Shown here in pieces: positions 23,207 to 33,729 of a DNA stretch of 64,000 nucleotides. The DNA is from Podaxis mareebaensis. Its lineage: Eukaryota > Basidiomycota > Agaricomycetes > Agaricales > Agaricaceae. Where the stretch lies: NCBI GenBank assembly GCA_018524725.1, contig JAEUWP010000515.1, positions 1-64,000 on the forward strand, written 5' to 3'. A model generated the notes under the pieces. That model was not told the origin of the DNA and did no database searches. It saw nothing but the letters and a program-made list of their open reading frames with translations. A program made the translations under genes and the position numbers. Position 1 is the first letter of the stretch; each line of letters opens with the position of its first letter.

Positions 23207-24999
23207 ATGGCGAGCTCAACTTCCCCTTCTACCTCTTCTCTTGACAAGACGATAAAAGCGCACGACCAATTCGTGGAGAAAATAGCAAAGGAGGTGACAC
23301 TGCAGGAGAAGGAGGTCACCAGTACGGATGCGAGCTCAGTTGCACCATCTCTCGAGAAGGAGGATATACTTGCTGGGTTCCAGGACGATGTTCTTCCAGA
23401 AAAGGAGGACGGAAGGGCGGTCAGGTTCTTGCGCCACCAGGTGTTCACCCTGTATCGCAAACTCTTCAGTGTCGTCTTCTTGACGAACCTTGGAATTTTC
23501 ATTTGGCTCCTCGTTAGGGGAACAAACGCGGAAGAAGTGGCCGGCGTTACAGTCGCGAACCTCTTCGTCTCTATCCTCCACCGCCAAGATTATGTGATCA
23601 ACGCCTACTTCTGGCTTTTCACAAGGGTACCCCTCTCGTGAGCATTGTTTCATTTTCGGGTGGTTCACAATCTCACAACAATGCTATAGTGCTCCGTTCT
23701 GGATTCGCGCCTCGGCTGCTCGGGTCTATCACATCGGAGGTTTGCACTCTGGTTGCGGTGTATCTGGCACAATCTGGTTCATCCTTTTCACCGGCCAAGC
23801 CACCAAGGAGCTTGCTCATCATCAAGGAGTGAGTACATTAGTCTACCGTTTATATCTCATGCTCACGACCCACAGACTATCTCAGTCCCAACTCTCACTA
23901 TCACCTACTGCATCATGGCCCTTCTCATTGGCATCCTTGTATTTGCACACCCAACACTTCGCCTCAAGTACCACAATAACTTCGAGGCGACTCACCGATT
24001 CATGGGGTGGACAGCTGTTGGACTTGTGTGGGCTTTAGTAGGCATTCACCTGAGCCTACCTGTGCGCGTTAGCTAATCCGAAGCTAGATTGTTCTCCTCA
24101 ACAATGACTACAAGGCTCCTGAGGTTCCTCTTGGGAAAGCACTCATCCACAGCCCCTATTTCTGGCTGGTTGCTGTTTTCACTTGTGAGTTTACCCGTCC
24201 CCTTCTATCTTCAACACTGACATTTCGATCCCTCAGTGTCTATTGCCCTTCCTTGGATGCGTCTCCGCAAGTACAAGGTCCGCAGCGAGGTCCTCTCCAA
24301 CCACTGCGTCCGCCTCTACTTTGACTATGGTAGGCAACAACGAATTTACTATAGAGGATCAAAGACTGAAGTATCTCCCAAGTCACCCCTCCTCCTGGAA
24401 GCTTCACCCGTATTTCCACTTCCCCCTTGACTGAATGGCATAGTTTCGCTACTATCGCTGTCCCAGGGAAGAAGGGTTACTCTATGATCATCAGCAGGGC
24501 AGGAGACTGGACCAGTAAGAGGATCCAGAATCCCCCCAGCGAAATCTGGGTTCGTGGCATCCCGACTTGGGGTATGATGAGCGTTGCTTGCCTCTTCCGC
24601 AAAGTCCTCTTCGTGGCCACCGGCTCCGGTATCGCACCTATCTGCCCATGGCTCTTCTCGATTAAAGTTCCTTTCCGCCTGGTCTGGACCTCCCCCAACG
24701 TCCGACAGACTTTTGGTGACAAACTTGTGAACGATATCTTCGAAGCCTCTCCTGACTCAATTATTTACGGCAAGTCATATTCCCATTTGGATCTACCGTT
24801 CCGTCCATAACTAAATTACCCCGGAACAGACACCCGCATCCACGGCAAGCCCGACATGGTCAAGCTTGTTTACCGAGTTGCCAAGGAGTTCCAGCCCGAG
24901 GCAATTTGTGTCATCTCTAACGAAAAGTTGACGAGGAAAATTGTATATGGCATGGTTAGCCGTGGCATCCCTGCCTTCGGTCCTATCTGGGATTCGTAA
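23207..24999 (+). CDS. TmpA-like integral membrane oxidoreductase
   Basis: The protein belongs to the fungal TmpA group: a membrane part followed by a ferredoxin-reductase-like cytosolic part. My model is join(23207..23637, 23690..23828, 23876..24037, 24088..24184, 24237..24329, 24383..24769, 24830..24999), 492 residues. After an acidic cytosolic N-terminus come several membrane helices (LFSVVFLTNLGIFIWLLV; VYHIGGLHSGCGVSGTIWFI; TLTITYCIMALLIGILVF; FWLVAVFTLSIALPW). The cytosolic half has PGSFTRIST, TEWHSFATIA, FVATGSGIAP and the conserved ending FGPIWDS. The sixth intron starts with GC (GCAAGT) instead of GT. Aspergillus TmpA is linked to developmental signalling. Related proteins are fused to adenylating enzymes. 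The redox partner is unknown. Confidence 0.8.
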
Positions 25000-25766
25000 A
25001 CGATGATTACCTCTAATGATTTCAAGGCTGCCAATTCATTGCTAGAGCTCTCTAATGAGAGGCAGGCCTCTTTTCATGATTTTAACGATAGAAAATTTGG
25101 CACGTATATACACAATTGTAGAATAATTTTTCAATGTCATACAATTTTGCTCCTATTTCTGGTATCGTTATATAAGCACACTCCAGCGTCTTTCGTCGTC
25201 CTTGCGCCCCTAGGAATCACACCCCCACTTCTTCCGACCTGAACGCTCGTCTACGATGGTGTGCTCCAGGCCCTGCGGGGCCTGACTTAGAAATGCGCAA
25301 TGACTAATTGTTGCAGTTCATGGAGGCGCATCTTCGCTACTGTTTCCGCCAGCGTTGTCTCTGGGGCAGTATTATCTCGGACATGAAGCCCGGAGACTGC
25401 CTTGAACCGATGAACATCGCTTTCCGACCGTTTTACAGGTCCTTTGTTGCCTTAGCGACGGTATATTGTCAAGGCGAATGCGCTCGACGATCATCGATCC
25501 TGTGCTGGCGCCAAAGCAACCATTGTTTGGATTGCGCGTTGCCTCTCGCTTTGCTTTGATGTACCGAACTTGGATGTCGCTTTTCATGCTTATAAGGCCC
25601 CTGGCCTGATCAACTTATGGGCACAACTACCCAAAAGCTTTACTCAACTCTTTGACTCAACGACACTTGACGAATTGCCACGACATTTAACGACTTTCAC
25701 GACACTGTACTTTTAACATCCCTACTCTGTGACAACCTAAACCTATACTTCACAATATTCTCTGTT
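25000..25766. other. Intergenic region before M43 copy 2
   Basis: This holds the 3' end of the TmpA-like gene and the promoter of the second M43 gene. A pyrimidine-rich, ACGACA-repeating stretch (25650-25710) lies shortly before the start. No gene is seen. Confidence 0.5.
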
Positions 25767-26926
25767 ATGCGTTTCGCCTCATTATCTATCATCCTCGTCG
25801 CATGCTCAACACTTCCTCTTGCTGTCGCCCAAGATGGCGCTGGTCGTACAAGGTGCTTACTCCTTCGTAATTTGCGCTGGTGGTCGGCTTACCAGTGTTC
25901 GCTATTGATAGAGCCTGTGGAACATTCATATCACCAGAAGAACTCGCGGCCGCCGAAACGAAGTTCCAGAGTCAACGGATCTCGGCAGCCAAAAATTCGA
26001 CTAATGCAACCGCGACACTCGACGTGTACTTCCATATTATTGCTGCCAATAAGACTGTTGAAGGTGGTTGGGTTCCGTGAGTTACCAGTGTTTTGTTTAG
26101 TTGCGTCTGTCTGACGGGTTGGCAGAGATGAGCAAGTTAGCGCTCAGATGGAGGTCTTGAACCAGGACTATGCGAGCACGGGCATCTCATGGAATCACGT
26201 CAACACCAGTCGCATCATCAGTCCTGAGTGGTTTGAGAAGCTGGGCCCAGATACACCCGAAGAACAACTCCTGAAGACAAATTTCAGGAAGGGGAACGCG
26301 TCGACATTGAACGTGTATACTGTTGGGTAAGCTACTCCCATTATCGAAGTTTGTCCATTCCTAGACTTACAGAGACCTCATGGTCCAGGTTCAGAACCGG
26401 CAGTGGCAAAGGACTCCTCGGCTATGCGACTTTCCCATTTGACTATGAATCCAAACCAACACTCGACGGCGTTGTAATGCTATATTCCACCCTTCCTGGG
26501 GGATCAAGCGCACCGTATAACGGCGGCCGGACACTTACACATGAGGCTGGTCATTGGGTTGGGTTGTATCATACCTTCCAGGTACGCGAAACACTTTATT
26601 GCTTGGCATATTTTGATTTGTTCACCATTTTGTCTTGTGCTGTGTAGGGAGGTTGTTCAGGTGTTGGCGACTCTGTTGATGATACGCCAGCAGAAGGGTC
26701 ACCTGCGTTCGGATGTCCAGCCACTAGGGATATGTGCGATGGGGGAGAGGCAGATCCTATTCGTGCGTTTATTCCTCGGTCTTCTGCTTCGTAGGTTTAC
26801 TGACATTGCTGGGCGACAGATAATTTCATGGATTACACGGAAGATTCTTGTATGACAGAGTTTACACCCGGACAGGCAACGCGTATACATGCCCAACTGA
26901 GTACGTATCGGGGAGTTGTCTTCTAG
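25767..26926 (+). CDS. Secreted M43-type zinc metallopeptidase (copy 2)
   Basis: This is the second member of the local family. My model is join(25767..25852, 25912..26076, 26126..26326, 26389..26581, 26648..26762, 26820..26926), 288 residues in six exons. It has a signal peptide [20 protein letters not shown]. The mature part begins near [18 protein letters not shown]. The zinc motif [11 protein letters not shown] has the three ligands and the catalytic Glu, followed by [16 protein letters not shown] and the Met-turn [11 protein letters not shown]. One intron follows directly after the FQ codons, at the same place as in copy 1. The intron that in copy 1 splits the region before STLNVY is missing here. 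It probably works outside the cell on peptides; the substrate is not known. Confidence 0.93.
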
Positions 26927-27624
26927 AAATCTCCCAAGGTCCAGTTACTACTCGCATCAAACGTGGCGTTTGGCCCACTTGTATCATATCCTTAGACTTG
27001 TAAAACAGTTAGGCGCAAGCTACATGTAGCATAGTTACAGTTATACGTTCACCGAATTCGGATTGCATCGGCGTTGGTGAGCGTCGAATATGTACATATG
27101 TGATTGATTGATTTTTGATCGGAGGTTGGTGGATTAAAGTGAAGTTGAAACGACAGCCATGCATGACTTGCACTTGAATCCCTACTACCAACATAGTCCA
27201 ACAGTGGTCTCAATCAACCTACTGTGATACCATCCAATTAATGCTACTTAAACAGTCACCGTCCCCTGACCACGGTCACTGATTTTCGAACAGTGACAAG
27301 CATCTACATATGTAGATGTATACTGAACCAATGGCAGGTCCTCAACGACATGCATCCAACCCCATTTAGGCTGGACGCCCGCGTGCGTTTGCGTGCCAGC
27401 CAGGGTCCAGGGGCCGCGGGTGGCTGTTGCGGCTTAGCTGAATGAAATAACATAACATACCTGCACGGATCGTCGACGGGCTGTTCTTCTCAATATTAAC
27501 CACTATCATTGGCCCCCTGTTCCTCTCCTCTCCTCTCCACCCCTCCCGCTTCTCACTTCTTTTGCGCTCTGTGCTCTCTTCCCTACTTACGAGGGAGTGA
27601 CAACGTGATCAGCCTCTGTCAAGA
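26927..27624. other. Intergenic region between M43 copies 2 and 3
   Basis: No gene is seen. It holds a perfect 18-base palindrome (27301-27318) and a CT-rich promoter stretch at 27520-27570 ahead of the copy 3 start. Confidence 0.5.
27301..27318. repeat. Perfect 18-bp palindrome
   Basis: CATCTACATATGTAGATG reads the same on both strands. It lies about 300 bases upstream of M43 copy 3. It could be a dimeric regulator site or chance. Confidence 0.5.
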
Positions 27625-28955
27625 ATGTTGGCTTCGTTAAGGGGGGCGTTTATGGTCGGTGCTGGCGTGACGACGTTGCTGGGTCTTGTCGTGGGTGTTG
27701 TAGCTCAGGATGATTTTGCTAATGCTCCTGGGTGAGTCTTTCCATTCCTCTCACTCCCTTCCCCTTCTTCTTTCGATCGCTCGTTTGTGTGTGCTATTTT
27801 TGTGTACCTGATCGTCGGTTCATGGATACCTTGACTTGCTAAAAGATTGAAATCCTGGGTAACCTTAATTCCCTCATTATGTCGTTGACAGGCGAGGATG
27901 CGGGACATACGTTGACCACGACAAGGTGGTGGCTTTCGAGAAACAGTTTCGGGAGCTGCAAAAGAGACAAACTATTCCTGTGACGATTACGCCCAGGACA
28001 TTTGATGTTTATTGGACGGCTGTTACGGCGGACGAGACTCCTGAAGGTGGACACATTCCGTGAGTCTCACGCCCTCCTTTGTTTTCACGGAAAAATTCTG
28101 ACGGCTGAGGATTTCGCAGCCCGGAACAGATGAATGCACAGATCGAAGTCCTAAATAATGACTATGCTGAGGCGCAGATTTCGTGGAGACTCGCTGGGGT
28201 TAAGTATGTGCATAATCGGGATTGGTTCGAACATGCTGATCAGCAGACGTGAGTACAAGGTCTACGTTCCTTCGTTGATGCTTAATCCTGTCATTCAGAC
28301 GGCAGGAAAGAGAGATGAAGTATCTCTTCCGTACAGGCGATGCGTCGACTATGAATATTTATACTATTGGGTATGTCTTTGCACCTTGAATTATTCACTC
28401 TGACCGGTAACTAAGTCTATGGGATGGTTACTTCCAGATTCAACTCGACGACAACGACACTTGGATACGCAACGATTCCGCAGTGGTTTCCCGACGACCC
28501 CGTCTCGGATGGTGTCGTTATTCGCTATACAACCATGCCAGGAGGTTCACAGCAGTACTACAACTCTGGAAGAACGTTGACGCATGAAGCTGGCCACTGG
28601 CTGGGATTGTATCATACATTCCAAGGCGGATGTGATGGGGAGGGTGATTTTGTATCGGATACCGCTGCTGAAGCTGTGGCCTCTAGAGGCTGTCCAATTG
28701 AAAGGGATACGTGTCCTGGAGGTGGCCCGGATCCTGTCCGTAAGTCGATCTTTGGCAGTTTCTTTGCTTTGGTGAAGTTGAGTCGGTGACGTTGATACGC
28801 CTTTGCTAGGAAATTACATGGATTACTCGGTCGACCAGTGTATGACCGGGTTTACTCCTGGACAGATTGAGAGGATGCATCGGTTCATCCAAGGATTCAG
28901 GCAGCCTATGAACGTAAATTATACCTTTCCCTATTGGGTCAACCAGAGTCCGTGA
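27625..28955 (+). CDS. Secreted M43-type zinc metallopeptidase (copy 3)
   Basis: This is the third family member, on the same strand as copy 2. My model is join(27625..27731, 27892..28059, 28120..28248, 28299..28370, 28438..28739, 28810..28955), 307 residues. It has a signal peptide (LRGAFMVGAGVTTLLGLVVG) and GRGCGTYVDHDKVVAFEKQF. The zinc motif is [11 protein letters not shown], followed by FQGGCDGEGDFVSDTA and the Met-turn NYMDYSVDQCM. It lacks the intron that follows FQ in the other two copies but keeps the intron before FNSTTT. It is the most divergent of the three and has an extra C-terminal tail ending WVNQSP. Catalytic residues are intact, so it should be active. Confidence 0.93.
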
Positions 28956-29312
28956 CAGCCTTAACGTTGTACTTATTTATAAAGGCCTTGTACTTAAGTA
29001 CTCATGCTTCTGGCAGATGTGAGAACGTCGAGAGATTAGCAACGATGATCTGATCATTGATGGAAGAGGAGTGGCATGATGGATTAACCGAGGATGGAAA
29101 AAAGAAGAGGTGGGGCACATGGCAACAGACTAAGAGAGAGCACGTGTTTGCGCCAGTTGGTTAAACCTTGTGTTCCCTCATCATCTCTCTCCCATCATCC
29201 CTCTCCTGCTGTCTTTCTCTCCCTGGCCGTTCTTTTCGACCCTCGCTCCTTTCTTTTCCGTTCTTTCCATACGCTCTTTCATTTGCAGCCCTTATAGGCT
29301 TGGACCACACAG
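28956..29312. other. Intergenic region
   Basis: This holds the 3' end of M43 copy 3 and a strongly CT-rich promoter (29170-29290) of the next gene. No other feature is seen. Confidence 0.5.
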
Positions 29313-30609
29313 ATGGCTCCCCTCGCTGGAAAACCGCCCTTTGCTACAGACGAACCAGACTCTTTCTATGAGTCTTCCCCCGCCCCGCAGCCCCGAGTCC
29401 GTCAACCCGCCCCTCCAAACCCAAACGCTCGTACATCCGCTTATAACGTGTATGTTTCATTTCCCTCTCATTTATCAAGTCTCATTCCCCCAATCCAGTT
29501 ATGACAATTATCTCAGTCCTGGTGACGGAGCCGATGACCAGTCCCCAAATCGCCAATCCGGTGTTGGTGCTCTCGGCATGGGTCTTTTGAACATGTCAGA
29601 CTCTGACGATGATTCCGATGACGAGGACTCGCGCAAGAAACAGTCCACTCCTGCATCCAAGAACGCTGCTCTCGCAGCTGCCACCGGTGCCGTCTCACCC
29701 CCACCACGAACATCTTCGAAAGAAGCGACCCAGCCCGAACCCCAATATACGCAGCCTATCATTGCAGCCCCTCGCCCCGGATATGCTGCTCCCATCGCAG
29801 CCCTCAACCTTGCTCGCCCTGAAACTGCATCGACCCGCGCCCCACCACCCCAACCCATTGATGTCCCTTCTCTTGAAAATCCGTTTGAGCCGCCCATGGC
29901 ACAGGTCTATCATCCTAACGGTGGCCCAATGGTCACTTCTCCCTCGCCTTCAATACCGCCATCGTCCCCTCATCCTCTCCAGCCACCAATCACCCCAATT
30001 ACGCCTGTGTTTGCGCGCCCTGCCAAGCCAGGCGGCGTGACGTTCTCCGAGCCTGGTCCCCGCACCAAGCCTATCATGCGTGGCAATAATGAGGAGACTC
30101 TACTACCAAGGCGAGGTGAGAAAGGTGACGATTTCTGGCGCCGGTTCAGCATGGTTGCCAAAATCGAGAACACGAAACCTCCTGGCGCAAAGGAGAGGTA
30201 AATACCTCTTATCAGTTCTTTCGACCTTAGGTTGCTGACTTTGCTTCACAGTTGGTGGTTGAAGAAGACGCAGAACGGCACCTCACGTCTATCGCGGTGG
30301 GTCTGGGTGATTGCCGCGATCCTCATACTGTGCATCGTCGGCATCAGCGTCCTAGGCTGGCGGGCTTCCAGGAATAAGCCAGATCATCAAGCGCCCACTG
30401 CAATTGGTGGTTCTGCGAACGAACGGCCTGTCTCGAGCGCAGAGGCGCCCCCAGCTGCTGGATCAACATCGACAGTTAAACACGTCTCGCCGACGCACAC
30501 GGTCGCACGCCGTGACACCTTTCACCCAACAGTTACTGCGATTCCTCTCGGACATGCCCGAGCCATTGACCGGAGGAAACGGCTTTTTGATTCAGTCGTT
30601 GCGCACTAG
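29313..30609 (+). CDS. Single-pass membrane protein, unknown function
   Basis: My model is join(29313..29449, 29499..30197, 30252..30609), 397 residues. I recognise no catalytic domain. The N-terminal two thirds are disordered and rich in Pro, Ser and Ala, with an acidic cluster (SDSDDDSDDEDS). A short conserved-looking block (GDDFWRRFSMVAKIEN, then ESWWLKKTQNGTSRLSRW) leads into one membrane helix (VWVIAAILILCIVGISVLGW). A basic, Ser/Thr-rich tail of about 80 residues follows. The arginines just before the helix suggest a cytosolic N-terminus. Proteins of this plan seem common in mushrooms but have no assigned role. Confidence 0.75.
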
Positions 30610-32049
30610 GCGTTCATGAATCTCCTAGTTCCCTTATGGTTATGGTTAAGCCTTATGACTATTTATTGTCCGGGGTTCGTGGTAGACATGGTCCGTCTAG
30701 AACTCGGCAAGCTTGGATACAACATATATCACGTAATTTCCTCGTCAGTCGCCCCCTACCCCACCAGCGTCTACAACCATCGTTTACTCGGCATGGACCA
30801 TCCACTCAACACTGCCTACGTCCAAGAACTCGACAGCAACTTGGAGAGGGAATCTCTTCCCCGTCTCATCCACTCTTTCTGCTTCCCCTCTGTATTATCT
30901 GCACTTGAATGGTCTTCGTTCTTGCCTCTCCCGGTTTATCTTTTCTACTTACCTCATTACTCGCTTGCTTTCCTCGTCTTCCACTCTCTCGACATGCAAG
31001 TTGGATACCCACCCACTCATGACAAACGCACGTCCACACCGCACATCCCTGATTCTTCTACAATTGATACCATTGCGCGTTTTTATATCTTTTATTTATT
31101 TTTCCACAATTCACCGCCGGCCATTTTTGCCATGGCTGGGGCTACTCGGTTCATTTCGGTTATGGATAAGGTTTTGGATTTACTTAAATTAGTGTCGTCT
31201 GGATAAATCGAACGTGGTTTGGCGAAACCTGAACGGGGTGCGTTATTTGTTTGGTACAGTGTATGGACTGTGGCGTCTTGAAAGAAGATGCGGATCACGA
31301 TGGGAGCCATCGGCCATCCACGGCTTCATTCACGCCCTACACTTGGACTGACCCATCGTTTGGTTCCCCGAGCACAAAGGAAGCCTCACTACACCACGGT
31401 AACTAGCGGCCGAGATTGCTTGCAATGATACGATAGCGAGAAGTATGGTGAACCCTACCATCCATATGCCATTTCATATATTCCAGTTCTTCTAAAACCG
31501 CACACTCGAGTCTCACCTTCCAATGAATACTGAATCCGCTCATCGCTAGCCAATCGTATTCGCAATCCCGATTTCGGCAAGTTTTGAACGAAGCCGAAAC
31601 GCCCCTCATCCAGAATCTTGTTTGCGAACACAGTCTGATACGACCATCTCCTTGTTGGACACACTCCAGGCATCATGTGTCATTTTGCTGACGAATTATA
31701 TATATTGCCTTAGCCCATGGGCAAGAAATAATGCTGCATACGTCATGGCTGTCGGACGGCTTAATATGAAGAGTTCGTTGCAAATCCGCAGCCATGAAGT
31801 AGTCCCCTGTATAGCACGAGACAAGCGCAGTAAGCTAGGCCAAAGGACTGGCATGGGCAGCCGCCGCGAGCCGAACAGTTCCATCAACAAACAAAAAACG
31901 AAAAACGAAAAATGAAAGTAGTCCCCTTTAATCCAATAATAACTCACCATCTCCACCGATGGTATTTTTAACCACCACGGGCGGGCAACCCCTCTTCCAT
32001 TGTATAAATAAGGACTCTGGGCCACCTCCACACCTCACTACTCTTTGAC
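30610..32049. other. Intergenic region
   Basis: It holds the 3' end of the membrane-protein gene and the promoter of the cysteine-rich gene. A + strand open frame at 30616-31206 begins just after the upstream stop codon and has pyrimidine-rich codons. I read it as a chance frame in the 3' untranslated region. Confidence 0.5.
32003..32010 (+). promoter_or_regulatory. TATA box of the cysteine-rich small-protein gene
   Basis: TATAAATA lies 40 bases before the start codon at 32050, embedded in a pyrimidine-rich leader. The short distance suggests a short 5' leader and strong regulated expression. Confidence 0.6.
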
Positions 32050-32623
32050 ATGTCCTCCTCTCAGCCGACTTCTGCTCAACCGACCCCCTCGACGGAGATG
32101 TGTGAGTAAATAATAGGAACTAGAGACTGTCGTCGTTCACGTTTGTGACTCCCCGATGTTGTGTACCCATTAGCTGTGGTGAACCCGTCGGTTGTTCAGA
32201 AGAAACAAAACAGTGATCAGGAGCACCAGTGTGAGCATAAACGTGGAGCATCTCGCCTTCGTGGTGGAGGTGCGGGCAAGGTGCGGTGAAACCTTGGGTT
32301 CGATTGGAATATAAATCTAAACGTGAAGCTTTAGGATTGTCTCATGGGGATGTTGGCTTGCTTTGTGTGCTTTGGTGAGTGACCTGGACTGGGTTTGCGT
32401 TGTTTCTCGTTTGGGCTTACATGTGTGCCGCCGACGCCCAGAATGCTGTGAGGTTGGTTGGCCTTAATTGCTCGATTATCAGGTCTGTAATACTGATGTG
32501 GATCTGATAGGGGTGCTGCGAATGCATTGCCGACATCGTTTGTGAGTTCCGCAGTTGTTGTTCTCGTCTCACGGTGTACTGAAAAGCGTGTTTGTAGGCT
32601 GCCCGTGCGAGATGTGCTGCTAG
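32050..32623 (+). CDS. Cysteine-rich mini-protein with RLRGGG motif
   Basis: This is an 88-residue protein from six exons, too fragmented to show as one open frame: join(32050..32101, 32174..32280, 32335..32374, 32442..32452, 32511..32541, 32598..32623). Every junction has GT...AG ends and all phases agree. The N-terminal half is hydrophilic (MSSSQPTSAQPTPSTEM to QKKQNSDQEHQCEH). A central SRLRGGGAGKD resembles the tail of ubiquitin. The C-terminus contains 13 Cys in 36 residues, starting DCLMGMLACFVCFECC and ending CPCEMCC, with mixed hydrophobic residues. That is similar in style to CYSTM stress proteins that sit at membranes. The coherent reading through four tiny exons argues strongly that it is real. 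Function is unknown; metal binding, palmitoylation or membrane association are guesses. Confidence 0.8.
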
Positions 32624-33729
32624 ATATAGTGATCTTCGAATTTGGATATTGTCATTGATATGCCAAATATTATGCCTCCGTTGATATCGTTGTATTCAAT
32701 AACATGTACATATATACTGTTTCATGAGGTGGCCTCGAGTGTCCTTGGTTTTACTTGACCTGTTGACTTCGTGGGCAGCCTCCCAGACTTGTGGCGATGG
32801 GCTTTTGTTTAGAAGGTACTGCGTTTACGTCACGTACGATTTATGAGTGTGTAGATCTCGGTCGGTTGTTAATACCCTCCGAGATGCACGGTAAGGATGA
32901 GGACCGTACATCACGGTATAAGAATAGAAGCTGATATGTTCTATCGTTGGCCGTTCTAGCCGAAGTAATATGCTCCGTAGGGCTCAAGGAGAACTAACCA
33001 GCTTTCTGGACGCCATCGCGTTCACATTCAGCACATCTGTCGGAGTTACCGTGTTGCCCTTCTCAGAGAAAAACAACCCTAAAGTGTCCCCTCTTCCCAT
33101 GAATAGTATATGAGAGAACAATTTGGCGAGAGGTTCCATTATGATGGAAATGGAGATCGTCCGTGCCTATGCTTGTCGAAGATGTGAACGAGGAATCCAG
33201 ACCTAAATTGAGGTACTGCAGCCTCGGGGGGACAGGGCAAAGGTGGTGTGAGGCTGTCAGCCTGTGCCAGGGGTCGGTCATACCCTGCAGAACTCGAACC
33301 CCACGATGGCTGGCAGCACGGGGGCTGACAACCCTACTTTTCCGCTATCATGGTATTGCGACAGTGATTTGCCTTGTTAGTAGCTCCTTTATACCATACC
33401 ACGTACAAGGTAGTACCGAGCTCAAGACGGGAAGGATGCCGAGCGGAAAGATGGAGTGAATGAAAGAACAATAGATTGAGGGATGGTTAGAGATAACCAA
33501 GCCAAGACCATTACTGTACAACAATGACACAGGAAATGGCACTACACGAAAAGCCATTTGACCAAATGAAAGGTGAAACCGGTAGCTAGCAAAACGAAGG
33601 TGGGAGAGATTCCAAAGACTGTGTCTCGAAAAGATACAAAACAAAAGTTAAAGAAACAATCATAACCAAAAGGAAGAAACTAAATAACTAGCTGTGCCGG
33701 TTCCCTGATAATATACATATAGTACATAA
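32624..33729. other. Intergenic region
   Basis: No gene is seen. A GC-richer block (about 33215-33340) contains a GTTCGAGTTC-like sequence on the - strand but does not fold as a tRNA. The flanks are AT-rich. Confidence 0.45.

Noticed and set aside
30616..31206. 196-codon + strand frame after the membrane-protein gene
   Set aside because: It begins a few bases after the upstream stop codon, has pyrimidine-driven Leu/Pro/Ser/Phe composition, no introns and no known motif. A 3' untranslated region is the simpler reading.
33215..33340. Possible tRNA or tRNA-derived SINE with a GGTTCGAGTTC-like box on the - strand
   Set aside because: No acceptor stem, no matching D-arm at the right distance and the B-box fits poorly. 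No second copy was noticed.
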